DNA from: Nitrobacter vulgaris
GTDB lineage: Bacteria > Pseudomonadota > Alphaproteobacteria > Rhizobiales > Xanthobacteraceae
Length of the DNA stretch: 64,000 bases
Assembly (NCBI RefSeq): GCF_031453995.1
Contig: NZ_JAVDPZ010000013.1
Span: 1-64,000 of the forward strand
Direction: 5' to 3'
This document shows, piece after piece, positions 16,637 to 25,868 of this stretch. The notes under the pieces were generated by a model. It did not search any database. It had not been told where the DNA came from and saw nothing but the letters and a program-made list of their open reading frames with translations. A program made the position numbers and the translations under genes. Within the stretch, counting starts at the first letter, position 1. Each line of letters starts with the position of its first letter.

Positions 16637-17728
16637 TCAACAACCCAGCGCCACCGGACGAAACGCCTGCAGCAAATGCTGATCGATCTTGCCGCCCATT
16701 TCTTCCATGGTCGCAAAGGATTTGGCGTGCGTGAAAGGAAGGCGATAGGCCCGCTTCTCGACCAGCGCGGCATGAATGTCCACGATCGTGGTGAGGCGCA
16801 CGATGTCGCTAATCTGATCGCCACGCAGGCCATCCGGATAGCCCGAGCCATCAAGCATCTCATGATGGTGCAGAACAACGTCGAGCATCTCGGACGGAAA
16901 GCCGCCCTGCCTCAGCAAGGCTTCGTAGCCAAGGCGCGCATGCCGACGAATTTCATTCTTCTCCTCGTTGTCGAGCTTGCCTGGCTTGTCGAGAATCGCG
17001 ACGGGAATGAAGGCCTTGCCCACATCATGGAGCAAGGCGGCGCGAGCAAGCCGGCGCTGATCTTCCTCGCGCATTCCGAGTTGCTGCGCGAAAGCGGCGG
17101 CGAAGCCTGTGACAAACAGACAGTGACGGTAGGTATGAGTATGGTGGCGGCCAACGGTGGCCAACCAGTCACGCAACGAGGAGAGCTTGATCGCCATCAA
17201 AATCTCTTGCTCCGCCTCCATGACATCGCTGAATGAGAGCGGAACGCCGGCTGGAAGATTCTCGAAGATCTTCACCAGCACGGCATGAGCTGCGGCAATA
17301 CCGCGATTCAGAACGTTGGCGTTCGCCGCCGCGCCACTATCGTTGTCGTCCGGAAATGCGGCACGGACACGCTGTAGAACGACTTGCGCATCCAACGGGC
17401 GCGAGATGGTATCGGTGGCGCCGAGCGCCCACGCCTGCATCGATTCGTGATGAAGGGCATCTGCAAGAACGAACAGCCGCGGCATCGATCGATAGACCTC
17501 GGCGCACAGCTTGCTGCGTACCTGCAGCACGCTTTCGGGGGAACGCAGATTGATATCGACGACGATGCCCGAAAATCGACCGTCCGGCCTGTCCGGAATC
17601 CCGGAAGTCAGTGTGGTATCAACGTCGGCTGCGCATTGCAGAATGGCCCACAGATCGCTGCTGCGGTCGGTCCGGTCGGACGCCAGAAGCAGGCGGCGCC
17701 TTGTGCGCGATCCGGTTGTGAGCGTCAT
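16637..17728 (-). CDS. HD-GYP domain protein with degenerate receiver
   Basis: Probable cyclic-di-GMP phosphodiesterase of 363 residues. Residues about 10-130 resemble a response-regulator receiver fold (GIVVDINLRSP, PRLFVLADALHHESM, GATDTISRPLDAQVVLQRV), although the phospho-acceptor surroundings are weak. The HD-GYP domain follows: AALLHDVGKAFIP (HD near residues 234-235), a helical middle, and HHHEMLDGSGYPDG (GYP near 296-298), then DIVRLTTIVDIHAALVEKRA. All metal-ligand motifs appear present. It lies alone beside the tRNA with no partner kinase. Start is a plain ATG with no strong ribosome site. Confidence 0.85.
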   Translation of the reverse strand: MTLTTGSRTRRRLLLASDRTDRSSDLWAILQCAADVDTTLTSGIPDRPDGRFSGIVVDINLRSPESVLQVRSKLCAEVYRSMPRLFVLADALHHESMQAWALGATDTISRPLDAQVVLQRVRAAFPDDNDSGAAANANVLNRGIAAAHAVLVKIFENLPAGVPLSFSDVMEAEQEILMAIKLSSLRDWLATVGRHHTHTYRHCLFVTGFAAAFAQQLGMREEDQRRLARAALLHDVGKAFIPVAILDKPGKLDNEEKNEIRRHARLGYEALLRQGGFPSEMLDVVLHHHEMLDGSGYPDGLRGDQISDIVRLTTIVDIHAALVEKRAYRLPFTHAKSFATMEEMGGKIDQHLLQAFRPVALGC

Positions 17729-17983
17729 CGGTCCTCATTGGTGCCAGCCCAACGCTGCGTCACTTTAGCTGATAAGTAGATTCGCGAAGATTAAAGGGCA
17801 GTGTTAACGCTGCGTAAGTTGCTCGCCGGAAATTCAACGGACCGGTGAGAATGATCACTGATCCTGCCAACACACGTGGAGACAAAGCGCGAATGTGTTA
17901 GAATCCAGCATCAAAGCTTTTTGCGAGTTGCGAGTCGCGAATTTCTGATGATTTCCATTCTTTTGTGCCAGCTAGGCGGCATC

Positions 17984-18361
17984 ATGAAACAGCGGACATT
18001 GGTCTTTGGGTCGAGATGGGTCTTCGGGTCGACATGCCTTGTTGCATTTTTAACCGCCTGGACCGCTCCGGCACACGCGCAGCCGACGGTCGTGGGGCCG
18101 ACATCTTCCCCGCCATTCACGGCAACGCTTTCAAACAACATCCCGTTGGCTATCGGTATGGATGAAATAACTGCCGCATATGCACTCGGCGGGTCACTGA
18201 ACTACATTGAAGGCCCTCCCGGCGACGAAGTATTTCTAGCGCTCCGAAACTTCAGCGCCAGCGGCTTCTTCAACCAAAAGCATAGACTCTATTTGCAGTT
18301 CCGCAGAGGACGTCTCGTGGGCTGGAAGGGCGATTGGGGCCATAACTGGATGTGGCGATAA
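17984..18361 (+). CDS. Small secreted protein, unknown function
   Basis: 125 residues from the ATG at 17984, chosen because it begins a good signal peptide (about residues 1-33, ending PAHAQ); an upstream start at 17876 would add an unlikely leader. The mature part has IPLAIGMDEITAAYALGGSL and a Trp/Gly/Arg-rich C-terminus (GRLVGWKGDWGHNWMWR). The layout (LNYIEGPPGDEVFLALRNFS, LYLQFRRGRLVGWKG) suggests a small beta-rich fold. I do not recognise a family. It stands alone between two minus-strand genes. Confidence 0.6.
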   Translation: MKQRTLVFGSRWVFGSTCLVAFLTAWTAPAHAQPTVVGPTSSPPFTATLSNNIPLAIGMDEITAAYALGGSLNYIEGPPGDEVFLALRNFSASGFFNQKHRLYLQFRRGRLVGWKGDWGHNWMWR

Positions 18362-18493
18362 CTGCGGCTATCGTCGAGAGGAATAGCAATTGGCTTGCAT
18401 GCCGCCGTAAGGTCAGATGTCGCGGCCCATCGATCTGGTCGGCGTGCGCGCCTCGCCTTCTTCGCCGGACATCTCAGGAGTAAGAACGGCGCC

Positions 18494-19216
18494 TCAGAAC
18501 CAGCGTTCGTCGACGAGGACGGTGTCGCCGGGGCTGAGCGGCGTAGCGGGGGGGACGCTGATGCGGACGACGCCGCGGGCATCGGTGTGGGTGACGATGA
18601 CGAGGTCGCGTCTGGCGCGGGGGGAAAAGCCGCCGGCGATGGCGACGGCGCTTTCGACCGTCATATTCGGCACGAACGGATATTGGCCGGGAGCCGCCAC
18701 CTCGCCAAGAATGAAGAACGGCCGGTAGGCCTCGACCTCGGCGGCGACATAAGGCTGGCGGATGTAGCCGTTGCGCAGCCGCGCGGCGATGGCGGCGGAC
18801 AGTTCAGCCGGCGTGCGGCCGCGCGCGGTGACGGCGCCGATCAGCGGCATGGTGATGCTGCCGCCGGCACCGACCAGATAGGTGTTGGTGAGACCCTCCT
18901 GGCCGTAGACCACGATGCGCAGCCGGTCGCCGGCATCGAGCCGGTAGGCGGGATCGTGCACAACCGGCGGCGGCGCGGCAGCGTAGACAACGGGCGTAGC
19001 GGCGATAGCTGGCGTTTCCCACAGACCCGGCGTGTTCCATAGGCCACGGCGAGGGGCGGCCGGCGGCGGCGCAAACGCCATCCGTCCTCCATAGGCCAGC
19101 GCATCGAGAGAGTTATGCGGACGGACCATTGCCGTCGGCTGCCGCATGCATCCCGACAACGCCAGCGCGGTTAGCGCAGCAACCAAAGATATTGGAAACG
19201 CGCGCGAGAGCTGCAC
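18494..19216 (-). CDS. Polysaccharide biosynthesis/export lipoprotein (Wza-like)
   Basis: A 240-residue outer-membrane lipoprotein for capsule or exopolysaccharide export. Signal peptide with lipobox ALSGC (Cys at about residue 22). A Pro/Ala-rich linker leads to the Poly_export domain (YRLDAGDRLRIVVYGQEGL, YLVGAGGSITMPLIGAVTAR, AELSAAIAARLRNGYIRQPY) and a SLBB-like domain (FFILGEVAAPGQYPFVPNMT, VESAVAIAGGFSPRARRDLV). It ends PGDTVLVDERWF. No capsule operon is adjacent, so it is either an orphan or serves a distant locus. Confidence 0.85.
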   Translation of the reverse strand: MQLSRAFPISLVAALTALALSGCMRQPTAMVRPHNSLDALAYGGRMAFAPPPAAPRRGLWNTPGLWETPAIAATPVVYAAAPPPVVHDPAYRLDAGDRLRIVVYGQEGLTNTYLVGAGGSITMPLIGAVTARGRTPAELSAAIAARLRNGYIRQPYVAAEVEAYRPFFILGEVAAPGQYPFVPNMTVESAVAIAGGFSPRARRDLVIVTHTDARGVVRISVPPATPLSPGDTVLVDERWF

Positions 19217-19318
19217 CGGGGCCTGTCCCTTGTCACGAGATCACCCGGTTCTGCACCCGCTATGGTTAACAGAAGGTAACCTCTTCTTTGTGGCGAGATT
19301 GGCACCGATGTCCGGCGA

Positions 19319-19633
19319 TTATTCCCGTGAGTAGCCGATCAAGGGCGGTCGTGGCCGGAACAGCAGCATCAGAAGAATGCCCACACCCCCGAGCACTGCG
19401 AAAGCGGGCTGATTCAAAACCAGCTTGACGAGATCCCACATCCAGGGTGCCGAGGCTTCGATCTGAGTACGAACCGCTTGCTGGCTGGCTTGATGAATAT
19501 CGTTCCAGAATTCGCCGAGTTTGGTCAACCGCAGGGTCTGGTCGGCGATTGACCGAGCGCCATCATAAACCAGAAAAATGAAGCCGCCGGCCAGCAGCAG
19601 CAACCCGATGAAACGAAAAATCGCCCGGATCAT
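19319..19633 (-). CDS. Small inner-membrane protein, unknown function
   Basis: 104 residues with an N-terminal helix (FRFIGLLLLAGGFIFLVYDG) and a C-terminal one (VLGGVGILLMLLFRP), joined by a soluble segment containing QTLRLTKLGEFWNDIHQAS. The short region between, with APWMWDLVKLVLNQPAFAVL, may dip into the membrane. I recall similar proteins near rpsT/dnaA in related genomes but know no function. Same strand as the export lipoprotein, 103 bp upstream of it. Confidence 0.65.
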   Translation of the reverse strand: MIRAIFRFIGLLLLAGGFIFLVYDGARSIADQTLRLTKLGEFWNDIHQASQQAVRTQIEASAPWMWDLVKLVLNQPAFAVLGGVGILLMLLFRPRPPLIGYSRE

Positions 19634-19985
19634 GCCCGTACCAGCTCCTTGTCCGCAGTTGCAGCTCGCCCCTTAGTCCTCAAAGGCACGAAATTCAACC
19701 TCGCCAGCGTCTCTTTCGAGTCCTTGCGAAGACCCTTCTTTGCCCACCCACCCGGACGCCGGACCTGCCGGGAGGCGTTGACGCTCGAAAACAGGGGCTC
19801 TATAAGACCGCTGATGGCGGTGGGGTGATCCTGCCGCCGCTGTTCTTTGAAAAAGGCCCCTCGCAAGTTTTGAGGACGGCATTTTCGAGAACACCGGAAA
19901 ACACATTCAGGCTCATCCGCGCAATCGAATGACCGGCCACTGGCTGGCCTCTCGCGAGAGCACTGCCGAAGGATACTTCGAGACC
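19634..19985. other. rpsT leader region
   Basis: 352 bases between two divergent genes. No gene is supported on either strand. It must hold the rpsT promoter and leader; I did not identify a clear box. Confidence 0.4.
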
Positions 19986-20252
19986 ATGGCCAATACGACA
20001 TCCGCCAAGAAAGCGACACGCAAGATTGCCCGCCGGACCGCCATCAACAGGTCGCGGCGCACCCTGATGCGCGGCTCGGTCCGGATCGTCGAGGAAGCAA
20101 TCGCGAAGGGCGATCGCGACGCCGCGGTCCAGGCGATGAAGCGCGCAGAGCCGGAATTGATGCGGGCTGGCCAGCAAAACATCATTCATAAGAACAATGC
20201 GAGCCGCAAGGTTTCCCGGCTGACGCATCGAATCGCCAAGCTTGCAAAATGA
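19986..20252 (+). CDS. rpsT: 30S ribosomal protein S20
   Basis: 88 residues, MANTTSAKKATRKIARRTAI with RSRRTLMRGSVRIVEEAI and QNIIHKNNASRKVSRLTHRI: a full-length S20, a small basic helical protein that binds 16S rRNA. The ATG at 19986 gives the family's standard N-terminus; an upstream in-frame start at 19929 is not needed. It precedes dnaA as in related alphaproteobacteria and ends with a strong terminator. Confidence 0.98.
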   Translation: MANTTSAKKATRKIARRTAINRSRRTLMRGSVRIVEEAIAKGDRDAAVQAMKRAEPELMRAGQQNIIHKNNASRKVSRLTHRIAKLAK

Positions 20253-20288
20253 ACTGATCGAAGACGTTATTCGTCAGAATATCTCAAA

Positions 20289-20318
20289 GGGCCTGGCCAA
20301 TCGCCAGGCCCTTTTTTT
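20289..20318 (+). terminator. Rho-independent terminator of rpsT
   Basis: A 9-bp perfect stem (GGGCCTGGC / GCCAGGCCC) with a 5-base loop, followed by seven T, 36 bp after the rpsT stop. Confidence 0.95.
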
Positions 20319-20319
20319 G

Positions 20320-21611
20320 CGCGGACGTGCCAGAATCTTTTATTCACCAGATCAAGTGGAGAAAGAACACTTCAACACGTTACGCCGCATCGCCTTGCGA
20401 CGACATCAGGCATCCATTGCCACGGCCATTCGATTCGCTCACCTTCCACGATGCGAATACGAGGTACGACGACAAACACCACGATCTGGTCGATTGGACC
20501 CATCACAATAGCCATCCGGTTGAGTTCGGCGGCCTACTCTCATTCAGAGTCGACGCTTTCGCACGACTCCCATTTCGATATTTCCATCCTGATATAACCG
20601 GAAACTTCGCAAGGGTTCAAAAGACAGCCAAATGAGCGCACGGCTGACGCGGGTTACCCGCAAAAACAGCCAGAAAAAAATGCGCCGAGCTAATCACTTA
20701 TCTCCATAGTGTGACAGAACACTTCCAAAACGACCTCGCGCTTCGCTCCGCTTCATCCTTTCTTAAAATATTTTAGACAACGCGGCGGATTTGTAACACC
20801 TCACGAAGGAGATCGAATCCGCGCGCAGATTCAAACCGTTGCTGATTGGACGCGCTGGAGGTGGAGCAGGTCCTGTGTCCTCATTCGATTTGCGCGACGC
20901 AGCCGCGACGCGAAAGACGTTGCGAGAATTGAGGCGTGGTGTATTTCTCTGAGCGTTCGCGACACTCGCGGCTCTTCAGATAGTGCTGTTTAAGAGAGCC
21001 TTGGGTGGACGTGCATATCGGCGGCGGTATTCACGTTAGTGACGCTTTCCATGTGATAGCGAATGGCAACTCATAGCAACATGAGAACGGATGTTCTGTG
21101 CCGAAATTTCTCGACTGAGACGTTTACGTCAAGCGTTTGCCAGCGAGGGAATACGCTTAGGCCATGCCGCATCTCCGCCACGGGGAGCGGGCGAGTTGAC
21201 TTAGTGAGTTAGAGTGCGCGCGTAGCGATCCGACAATATGGCGTCGGGTTTCGCAGATTGAATTTGAAATTGATGTGAGAAAATGTCTCGGCTCGGTCCG
21301 TCGCAGCGAGGAGGGGGTTTATGTCAAACAAAAACAACACCACCAGATTTCATTCATGGGATTATCTTACGGACGTTTTCACGAACACGACGACATTTTT
21401 GCGCGCGCTCAGTCAATCTTCGGGCGGACCCTCTAGCCGCTACTGACATCGCTTTCGTTCCGTTTTCAGCCATCTAAATCGCTCGCGGTGCTTTGCCGAA
21501 CGATTGTTCATGGCCGAAACGAAGCGCTCCGAAGGATCACAGCGAATGCGTGGCCTTCCGGAGAAGCAGCCGCATCCGAACATCATCAAACCAGAAAAGT
21601 CGTCACGAGAA
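20320..21611. other. 1.3-kb gene-poor region upstream of dnaA
   Basis: No open frame here is convincing on either strand. The stretch has several AT-rich patches (for example around 20760-20790 and 21260-21350) and a near-match to a DnaA box, TTATTCACC at 20340, but no cluster of boxes. It probably carries the dnaA promoter. An origin role is possible by position only; in many Rhizobiales the origin lies elsewhere, so I do not call it. Confidence 0.4.
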
Positions 21612-23039
21612 ATGTCAGACACAGAACAGGAGCGCTGGTCGCGTGTGAAGGGTCGATTGCGCTCGACCGTTGGAGAGGACATCTATTCGAGCTGGTTCGC
21701 GAGAATGGATCTGGAGAGCGTCCATGCCGAGAGCGTCCGTCTGTCGGTGCCGACGCGGTTCCTGAAAAGCTGGATCCAGGCGCATTACGCCGAGCGTGTG
21801 CTGGCCTGCTGGCAGGCCGAACTGCCGGACGTTCACCGGATCGATCTTACCGTGCGCTCGGCCATGCGCTGCGCCGCGCCGGTCAGGGAAGCGCCCGCAA
21901 CCGATGTGCACCGTCTCGAACGCAGTGAGGGCCGGAACGGCAATGAGCTGAAAACGGTTGCGACCGCGCCGGCGTCCGCCAACCACGACGCCCTCGGCGG
22001 TTCGCCCCTCGACCCGAGGCTGACGTTTCAAAGTTTCGTCACCGGACGCTCCAATACGCTGGCCCATGCGGCGGCGCGTCAGGTGGCGGAAGGCCGGCGC
22101 GGCGACAGCGTGATGTTCAATCCGCTTTACATCCACGCTGGCGTCGGTCTCGGCAAAACCCATCTGCTGCAAGCCGTCACGTGGGCGGGCAATGCGGGCA
22201 CCGAGCGCAGAGTGCTCTACCTGACGGCGGAGAAGTTCATGTATGGCTTCGTCGCCGCTCTCAAAACGCAGACTGCGCTTGCTTTCAAGGAAGCACTCCG
22301 CGGCATCGACGTTCTCGTCATCGACGACTTGCAGTTCCTGCAAGGCAAATCGACACAGGCCGAATTCTGCCACACGTTGAATGCGCTCATTGATGCGGGC
22401 CGCCAGGTCGTCATTGCAGCCGACCGGCCGCCGTCCGACCTGGAAAGCCTCGACGATCGCGTACGATCCCGGCTAGCCGGCGGGCTCGTGGTCGAAATGG
22501 GTTCGCTCGGCGAGGAGCTTCGGCTTGGCATTTTGAGATCGCGCGTTGAAGCTGCGCGCACGCATCACGCCAGTTTCGACGTGCCTGAGCAGGTTTTGGA
22601 TTATCTGGCGAAAACGATCACGCACAACGGGCGCGACCTCGAGGGGGCGATCAACCGGCTTCTGGCGCACAGTAAGCTCAACGCCCAGCCGGTCACTCTC
22701 GAAATGGCCGAGCGCGAGGTCCGTGACCTGGTCCGTCCCCAAGAACCGAGGCGCATCAAGATCGAGGACATCCAGCGGGTCGTCGCGCGGCAGTACAATG
22801 TCAGCCGCTCGGACCTTCTGTCTTCGCGCCGCACCGCCAATGTGGTACGGCCGCGGCAGGTCGCAATGTATCTCGCCAAAACGCTGACGCTGCGTTCCCT
22901 GCCCGAGATCGGCCGCCGGTTCGGGGGGCGAGATCATACCACCGTGCTGCACGCCGTCCGCAAGATCGAGGCGCTGGTGTCGAAAGACGTGACGCTCTCC
23001 GACGAAGTCGAATTGCTGAAACGCCAGCTTCAGGAATAG
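21612..23039 (+). CDS. dnaA: Chromosomal replication initiator DnaA
   Basis: The AAA+ initiator that binds DnaA boxes and opens the origin. I take the ATG at 21612, giving MSDTEQERWSRVKGRLRSTV, the family-typical N-terminus (475 residues). An in-frame ATG at 21546 with AAGGA upstream, or one at 21510, would extend it by 22-34 residues. Domain I is residues 1-90 (SSWFARMDLESV), then a variable linker, then the AAA+ core with Walker A (GVGLGKTHLLQAV, about 176), Walker B (VLVIDDLQFLQGK, about 234) and the Arg-finger region (DDRVRSRLAGGLVVEMG). Domain IV carries the DNA-binding signature GRDHTTVLHAVRKIE near residue 440. Followed by dnaN after 197 bp. Confidence 0.97.
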   Translation: MSDTEQERWSRVKGRLRSTVGEDIYSSWFARMDLESVHAESVRLSVPTRFLKSWIQAHYAERVLACWQAELPDVHRIDLTVRSAMRCAAPVREAPATDVHRLERSEGRNGNELKTVATAPASANHDALGGSPLDPRLTFQSFVTGRSNTLAHAAARQVAEGRRGDSVMFNPLYIHAGVGLGKTHLLQAVTWAGNAGTERRVLYLTAEKFMYGFVAALKTQTALAFKEALRGIDVLVIDDLQFLQGKSTQAEFCHTLNALIDAGRQVVIAADRPPSDLESLDDRVRSRLAGGLVVEMGSLGEELRLGILRSRVEAARTHHASFDVPEQVLDYLAKTITHNGRDLEGAINRLLAHSKLNAQPVTLEMAEREVRDLVRPQEPRRIKIEDIQRVVARQYNVSRSDLLSSRRTANVVRPRQVAMYLAKTLTLRSLPEIGRRFGGRDHTTVLHAVRKIEALVSKDVTLSDEVELLKRQLQE

Positions 23040-23236
23040 GCGCGGCGCGAACTTTCTGCCAAAATATCGGGAAAAGGCCAGACCGGAGCGAGCCGCAGGC
23101 TTGCGCCGGACGGGCTTCCGCGCCACCTTGCGGTCCCGCCGAATTTAAGCAAAATCGGCGTTGAACTCGGGGTTTACGTGCCGCGGTCCCGCGGCATTTT
23201 CAGCACATGACGGGAATTTGATCGGGCGGATTTGCA

Positions 23237-24355
23237 ATGAAGGTCACCGTCGAACGCGCGCAACTGCTGAAATCGCTTAGCCACGTGCATCGCGTGGTCG
23301 AACGGCGGAATACGATCCCGATCTTGGGAAACGTGCTGGTTCGCGCCGAAACCGCCAAATTGTCGCTGAAGGCCACCGATCTCGATCTGGAGGTGACGGA
23401 AACGCTGGTGGCGGAAACCGGAACCGGCGGCTCGACCACGGTTCCGGCGCACATGTTCTACGACATCGTCCGCAAGCTGCCCGACGGTTCGCAAATCGTG
23501 CTGGAAGGCGACGGCGACCGCTCGGTTTTAACCATCCGCGCCGGACGCTCTCGCTTCACCCTGCAGACGCTGCCGGAGAACGATTTCCCGGACCTCGCGG
23601 CTGGCGACATGACGCATGCCTTTTCGCTGGCTGCAGCGGACCTGAAACGGCTGATCGATCGTACCCAGTTCGCGATCTCGACCGAAGAGACCCGTTACTA
23701 TCTCAACGGCATCTACCTGCACGGCGCGGGCAGCGCAAAGAGCGCGACGCTGCGCGGCGTTGCGACCGACGGTCACCGCCTGGCGCAACTCGATCTCGCG
23801 CTGCCCAAGGGTGCTGAGGGAATGCCCGGCGTCATCATCCCGCGCAAGACTGTCGGCGAGGTGCAGCGGTTGATCGAGGACAGCGAGGCCGAGATCGGGA
23901 TCGAATTGTCGCAGGGCAAGATCCGCTTCACCATCGGCCACGTCGTGCTGACCTCCAAGCTGATCGACGGCACCTTCCCGGACTACGGCCGAGTGATCCC
24001 GCAGAACAACGATAAGGAACTGGTCGTCGACAAAAAGGACTTCGAGGCCGCGGTCGATCGCGTCTCGACGATTTCCAGTGAGCGCGGCCGCGCCGTGAAG
24101 CTGGCGTTATCAGCGGGCAAGCTGGTTCTGTCCGTGACCAACCCCGATTCCGGCAGCGCCACCGAGGAACTCGAGGTCGAATACGCCTCCGACGCACTCG
24201 ATATCGGATTCAATTCACGCTATCTCCTGGACATCGCCGCGCAAATCGAAGGCGAAGCTGCGGTGCTAAAGCTCGCCGACCCCGGGTCACCAACGCTGGT
24301 GCAGGACAGGGATTCCAAGGGCGCGCTCTACGTGCTGATGCCGATGCGGGTGTGA
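23237..24355 (+). CDS. dnaN: DNA polymerase III beta clamp
   Basis: The sliding clamp, 372 residues, the usual length. It begins MKVTVERAQLLKSLSHVHRV and includes ERRNTIPILGNVLVRAE, the DNA-facing loops, YYLNGIYLHG, RGVATDGHRLAQLDLALP (a strongly conserved clamp motif) and the C-terminal VLMPMRV, which forms the edge of the protein-binding pocket. Standard position between dnaA and recF. Confidence 0.98.
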   Translation: MKVTVERAQLLKSLSHVHRVVERRNTIPILGNVLVRAETAKLSLKATDLDLEVTETLVAETGTGGSTTVPAHMFYDIVRKLPDGSQIVLEGDGDRSVLTIRAGRSRFTLQTLPENDFPDLAAGDMTHAFSLAAADLKRLIDRTQFAISTEETRYYLNGIYLHGAGSAKSATLRGVATDGHRLAQLDLALPKGAEGMPGVIIPRKTVGEVQRLIEDSEAEIGIELSQGKIRFTIGHVVLTSKLIDGTFPDYGRVIPQNNDKELVVDKKDFEAAVDRVSTISSERGRAVKLALSAGKLVLSVTNPDSGSATEELEVEYASDALDIGFNSRYLLDIAAQIEGEAAVLKLADPGSPTLVQDRDSKGALYVLMPMRV

Positions 24356-24399
24356 TGGCCCTTTAGCCGCACCCGGCGACAACGAACCAACATCAAAGT

Positions 24400-24510
24400 C
24401 ACGCCCACGAAGGCGGGCATACAGTATTCCGTTGGACATCCATTGCCCGCATCGCACCTTATGGACGACCGGATCATCGTGCCTTCGCGGATGATGACCG
24501 GGGATGTGAT
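24400..24510. repeat. Degenerate intergenic repeat (GCGGGCAT type)
   Basis: The dnaN-recF spacer contains CACGAAGGCGGGCAT and, further on, GCCTTCGCGGATGATGACC, the look of a dispersed palindromic repeat family that I associate with Bradyrhizobium/Rhodopseudomonas-type genomes. It is degenerate here. Confidence 0.3.
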
Positions 24511-24521
24511 AATCGTTGCCC

Positions 24522-25673
24522 ATGATCCCCTCCCGCATTCGCCGTTTGAGCCTCACCCGCTTCCGCAACTACCGCGCCGCGACGTTCGAGACGCATAGCG
24601 AGATGGTCGTGCTGGTCGGGCCAAACGGCGCCGGCAAGACCAATTGCCTTGAGGCCGTATCGCTCCTGTCGCCGGGACGCGGATTGCGGCGTGCCACGCG
24701 CGAAGACATCGCTGACAACACGGACGACGGCTCCTGGGCGGTGTCGGCCGAGGTGCAGGGCGCGCTCGGTCTTGCGACGCTCGGCACCGGCATCGACGCG
24801 CCGAATGATGAAGCCGCACCAAGCGCCCGGCGCTACCGGATCGATCGCGAGCCCGTCGCATCGGCAGCCGCTTTCGGCGACCACCTGCGCATGGTGTGGC
24901 TGACGCCTTCGATGGACGGCTTGTTCGCTGGTGCGGCATCGGAACGGCGACGCTTCCTCGACCGCCTGGTGCTGGCGATCGACAACGATCATTCCGGCCG
25001 CGTCGCGGCGCTGGAGCGCAGTCTACGCTCGCGCAACCGCCTGCTCGAGATGCGCAACTACGACGATCTCTGGTGCAGCGCCGTCGAACGTGAAACCGCA
25101 GAGCTTGCCGTTGCGGTCGCAGCGATGCGCGCACAAACCGTCACTCGCCTTTCCGCCGCATTGGAGGCGCGCGGCGGAGCCTCCTCATTCCCTTCGGCAA
25201 GAATCGGTATCGGCGGCTGGATGGAAAACGCCCTGCTCACCGCGCCGGCCACGACAGTGGAAGACCGTTACCGCGAGATCCTGCGCGCGAACCGCGCCCG
25301 CGATGCCGCCGCCGGCCGCACGCTCGATGGCCCGCACCTCACCGACCTCGAAGTGATCTATGCGCCCAAGAACATGCCGGCGAAGGACGCCTCCACCGGC
25401 GAGCAGAAAGCGCTCTTGATCGGGCTCGTGCTGGCCCATGCGGGTCTCGTGGCCGAGATGACGGGGATCACACCGCTGCTGCTGCTCGACGAGGTGGTGG
25501 CGCACCTCGATCCTGACCGCCGCAGCGCGCTGTTCGGCGAACTCAAAGGTCTCGGCGCCCAGGTCTGGATGAGTGGAGCCGACCCGGCCGCGTTCGCCAA
25601 CGTCGGCGCCGGCAGCGAGATTTTCGACGTCGACTCGGGACGGATCGCCCGCCGGGCACCGGCATCGCTTTGA
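24522..25673 (+). CDS. recF: DNA replication/repair protein RecF
   Basis: An SMC-like ATPase that helps load RecA at gaps. 383 residues from the ATG at 24522 (a TTG six bases earlier is possible). The N-terminus RRLSLTRFRNYRAATFE is typical, Walker A is VGPNGAGKTNCLEAV (about 32-46), the signature motif appears as STGEQKALLIGLVLAHA, and Walker B as TPLLLLDEVVAHLDPDRRSA near the C-terminus. Shares the conserved dnaA-dnaN-recF order. Confidence 0.97.
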   Translation: MIPSRIRRLSLTRFRNYRAATFETHSEMVVLVGPNGAGKTNCLEAVSLLSPGRGLRRATREDIADNTDDGSWAVSAEVQGALGLATLGTGIDAPNDEAAPSARRYRIDREPVASAAAFGDHLRMVWLTPSMDGLFAGAASERRRFLDRLVLAIDNDHSGRVAALERSLRSRNRLLEMRNYDDLWCSAVERETAELAVAVAAMRAQTVTRLSAALEARGGASSFPSARIGIGGWMENALLTAPATTVEDRYREILRANRARDAAAGRTLDGPHLTDLEVIYAPKNMPAKDASTGEQKALLIGLVLAHAGLVAEMTGITPLLLLDEVVAHLDPDRRSALFGELKGLGAQVWMSGADPAAFANVGAGSEIFDVDSGRIARRAPASL

Positions 25674-25740
25674 ACCAAAGGTTCATCCTGCACGACTAGA
25701 GTTTGTTCAACGGCGTTGAATCAGACTCCATGCTCGTCCT

Positions 25741-25802
25741 TTTGAACGGGGATGATCCTATCCGAAAATCGGTTCTCATTTTTCGGGACCATGCTCCAGG
25801 CT
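25741..25802. repeat. Dispersed palindromic repeat (GATGATCC...GGACCATGC type)
   Basis: Between recF and the next gene the sequence GATGATCCTATCCGAAAA is followed by TTTTTCGGGACCATGCTCC, an imperfect palindrome. I recall this motif as one of the commonest intergenic repeats in Bradyrhizobium-like genomes. Function is unknown; a stem-loop in mRNA is likely. Confidence 0.5.
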
Positions 25803-25868
25803 TTGTACGACATCCTGACCGGCGCACTTGCCGCCCGCCCCTTTTGGTGTTTTCCGGAGAGATCAATC

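Noticed and set aside
19630..20228. Minus-strand frames opposite rpsT
   Set aside because: They mirror S20 coding sequence and have no ribosome site or domain.
20340..20348. TTATTCACC as a DnaA box marking oriC
   Set aside because: One near-match, no cluster of boxes, and it is 20 bp beyond the rpsT terminator; origins in this order often lie elsewhere.
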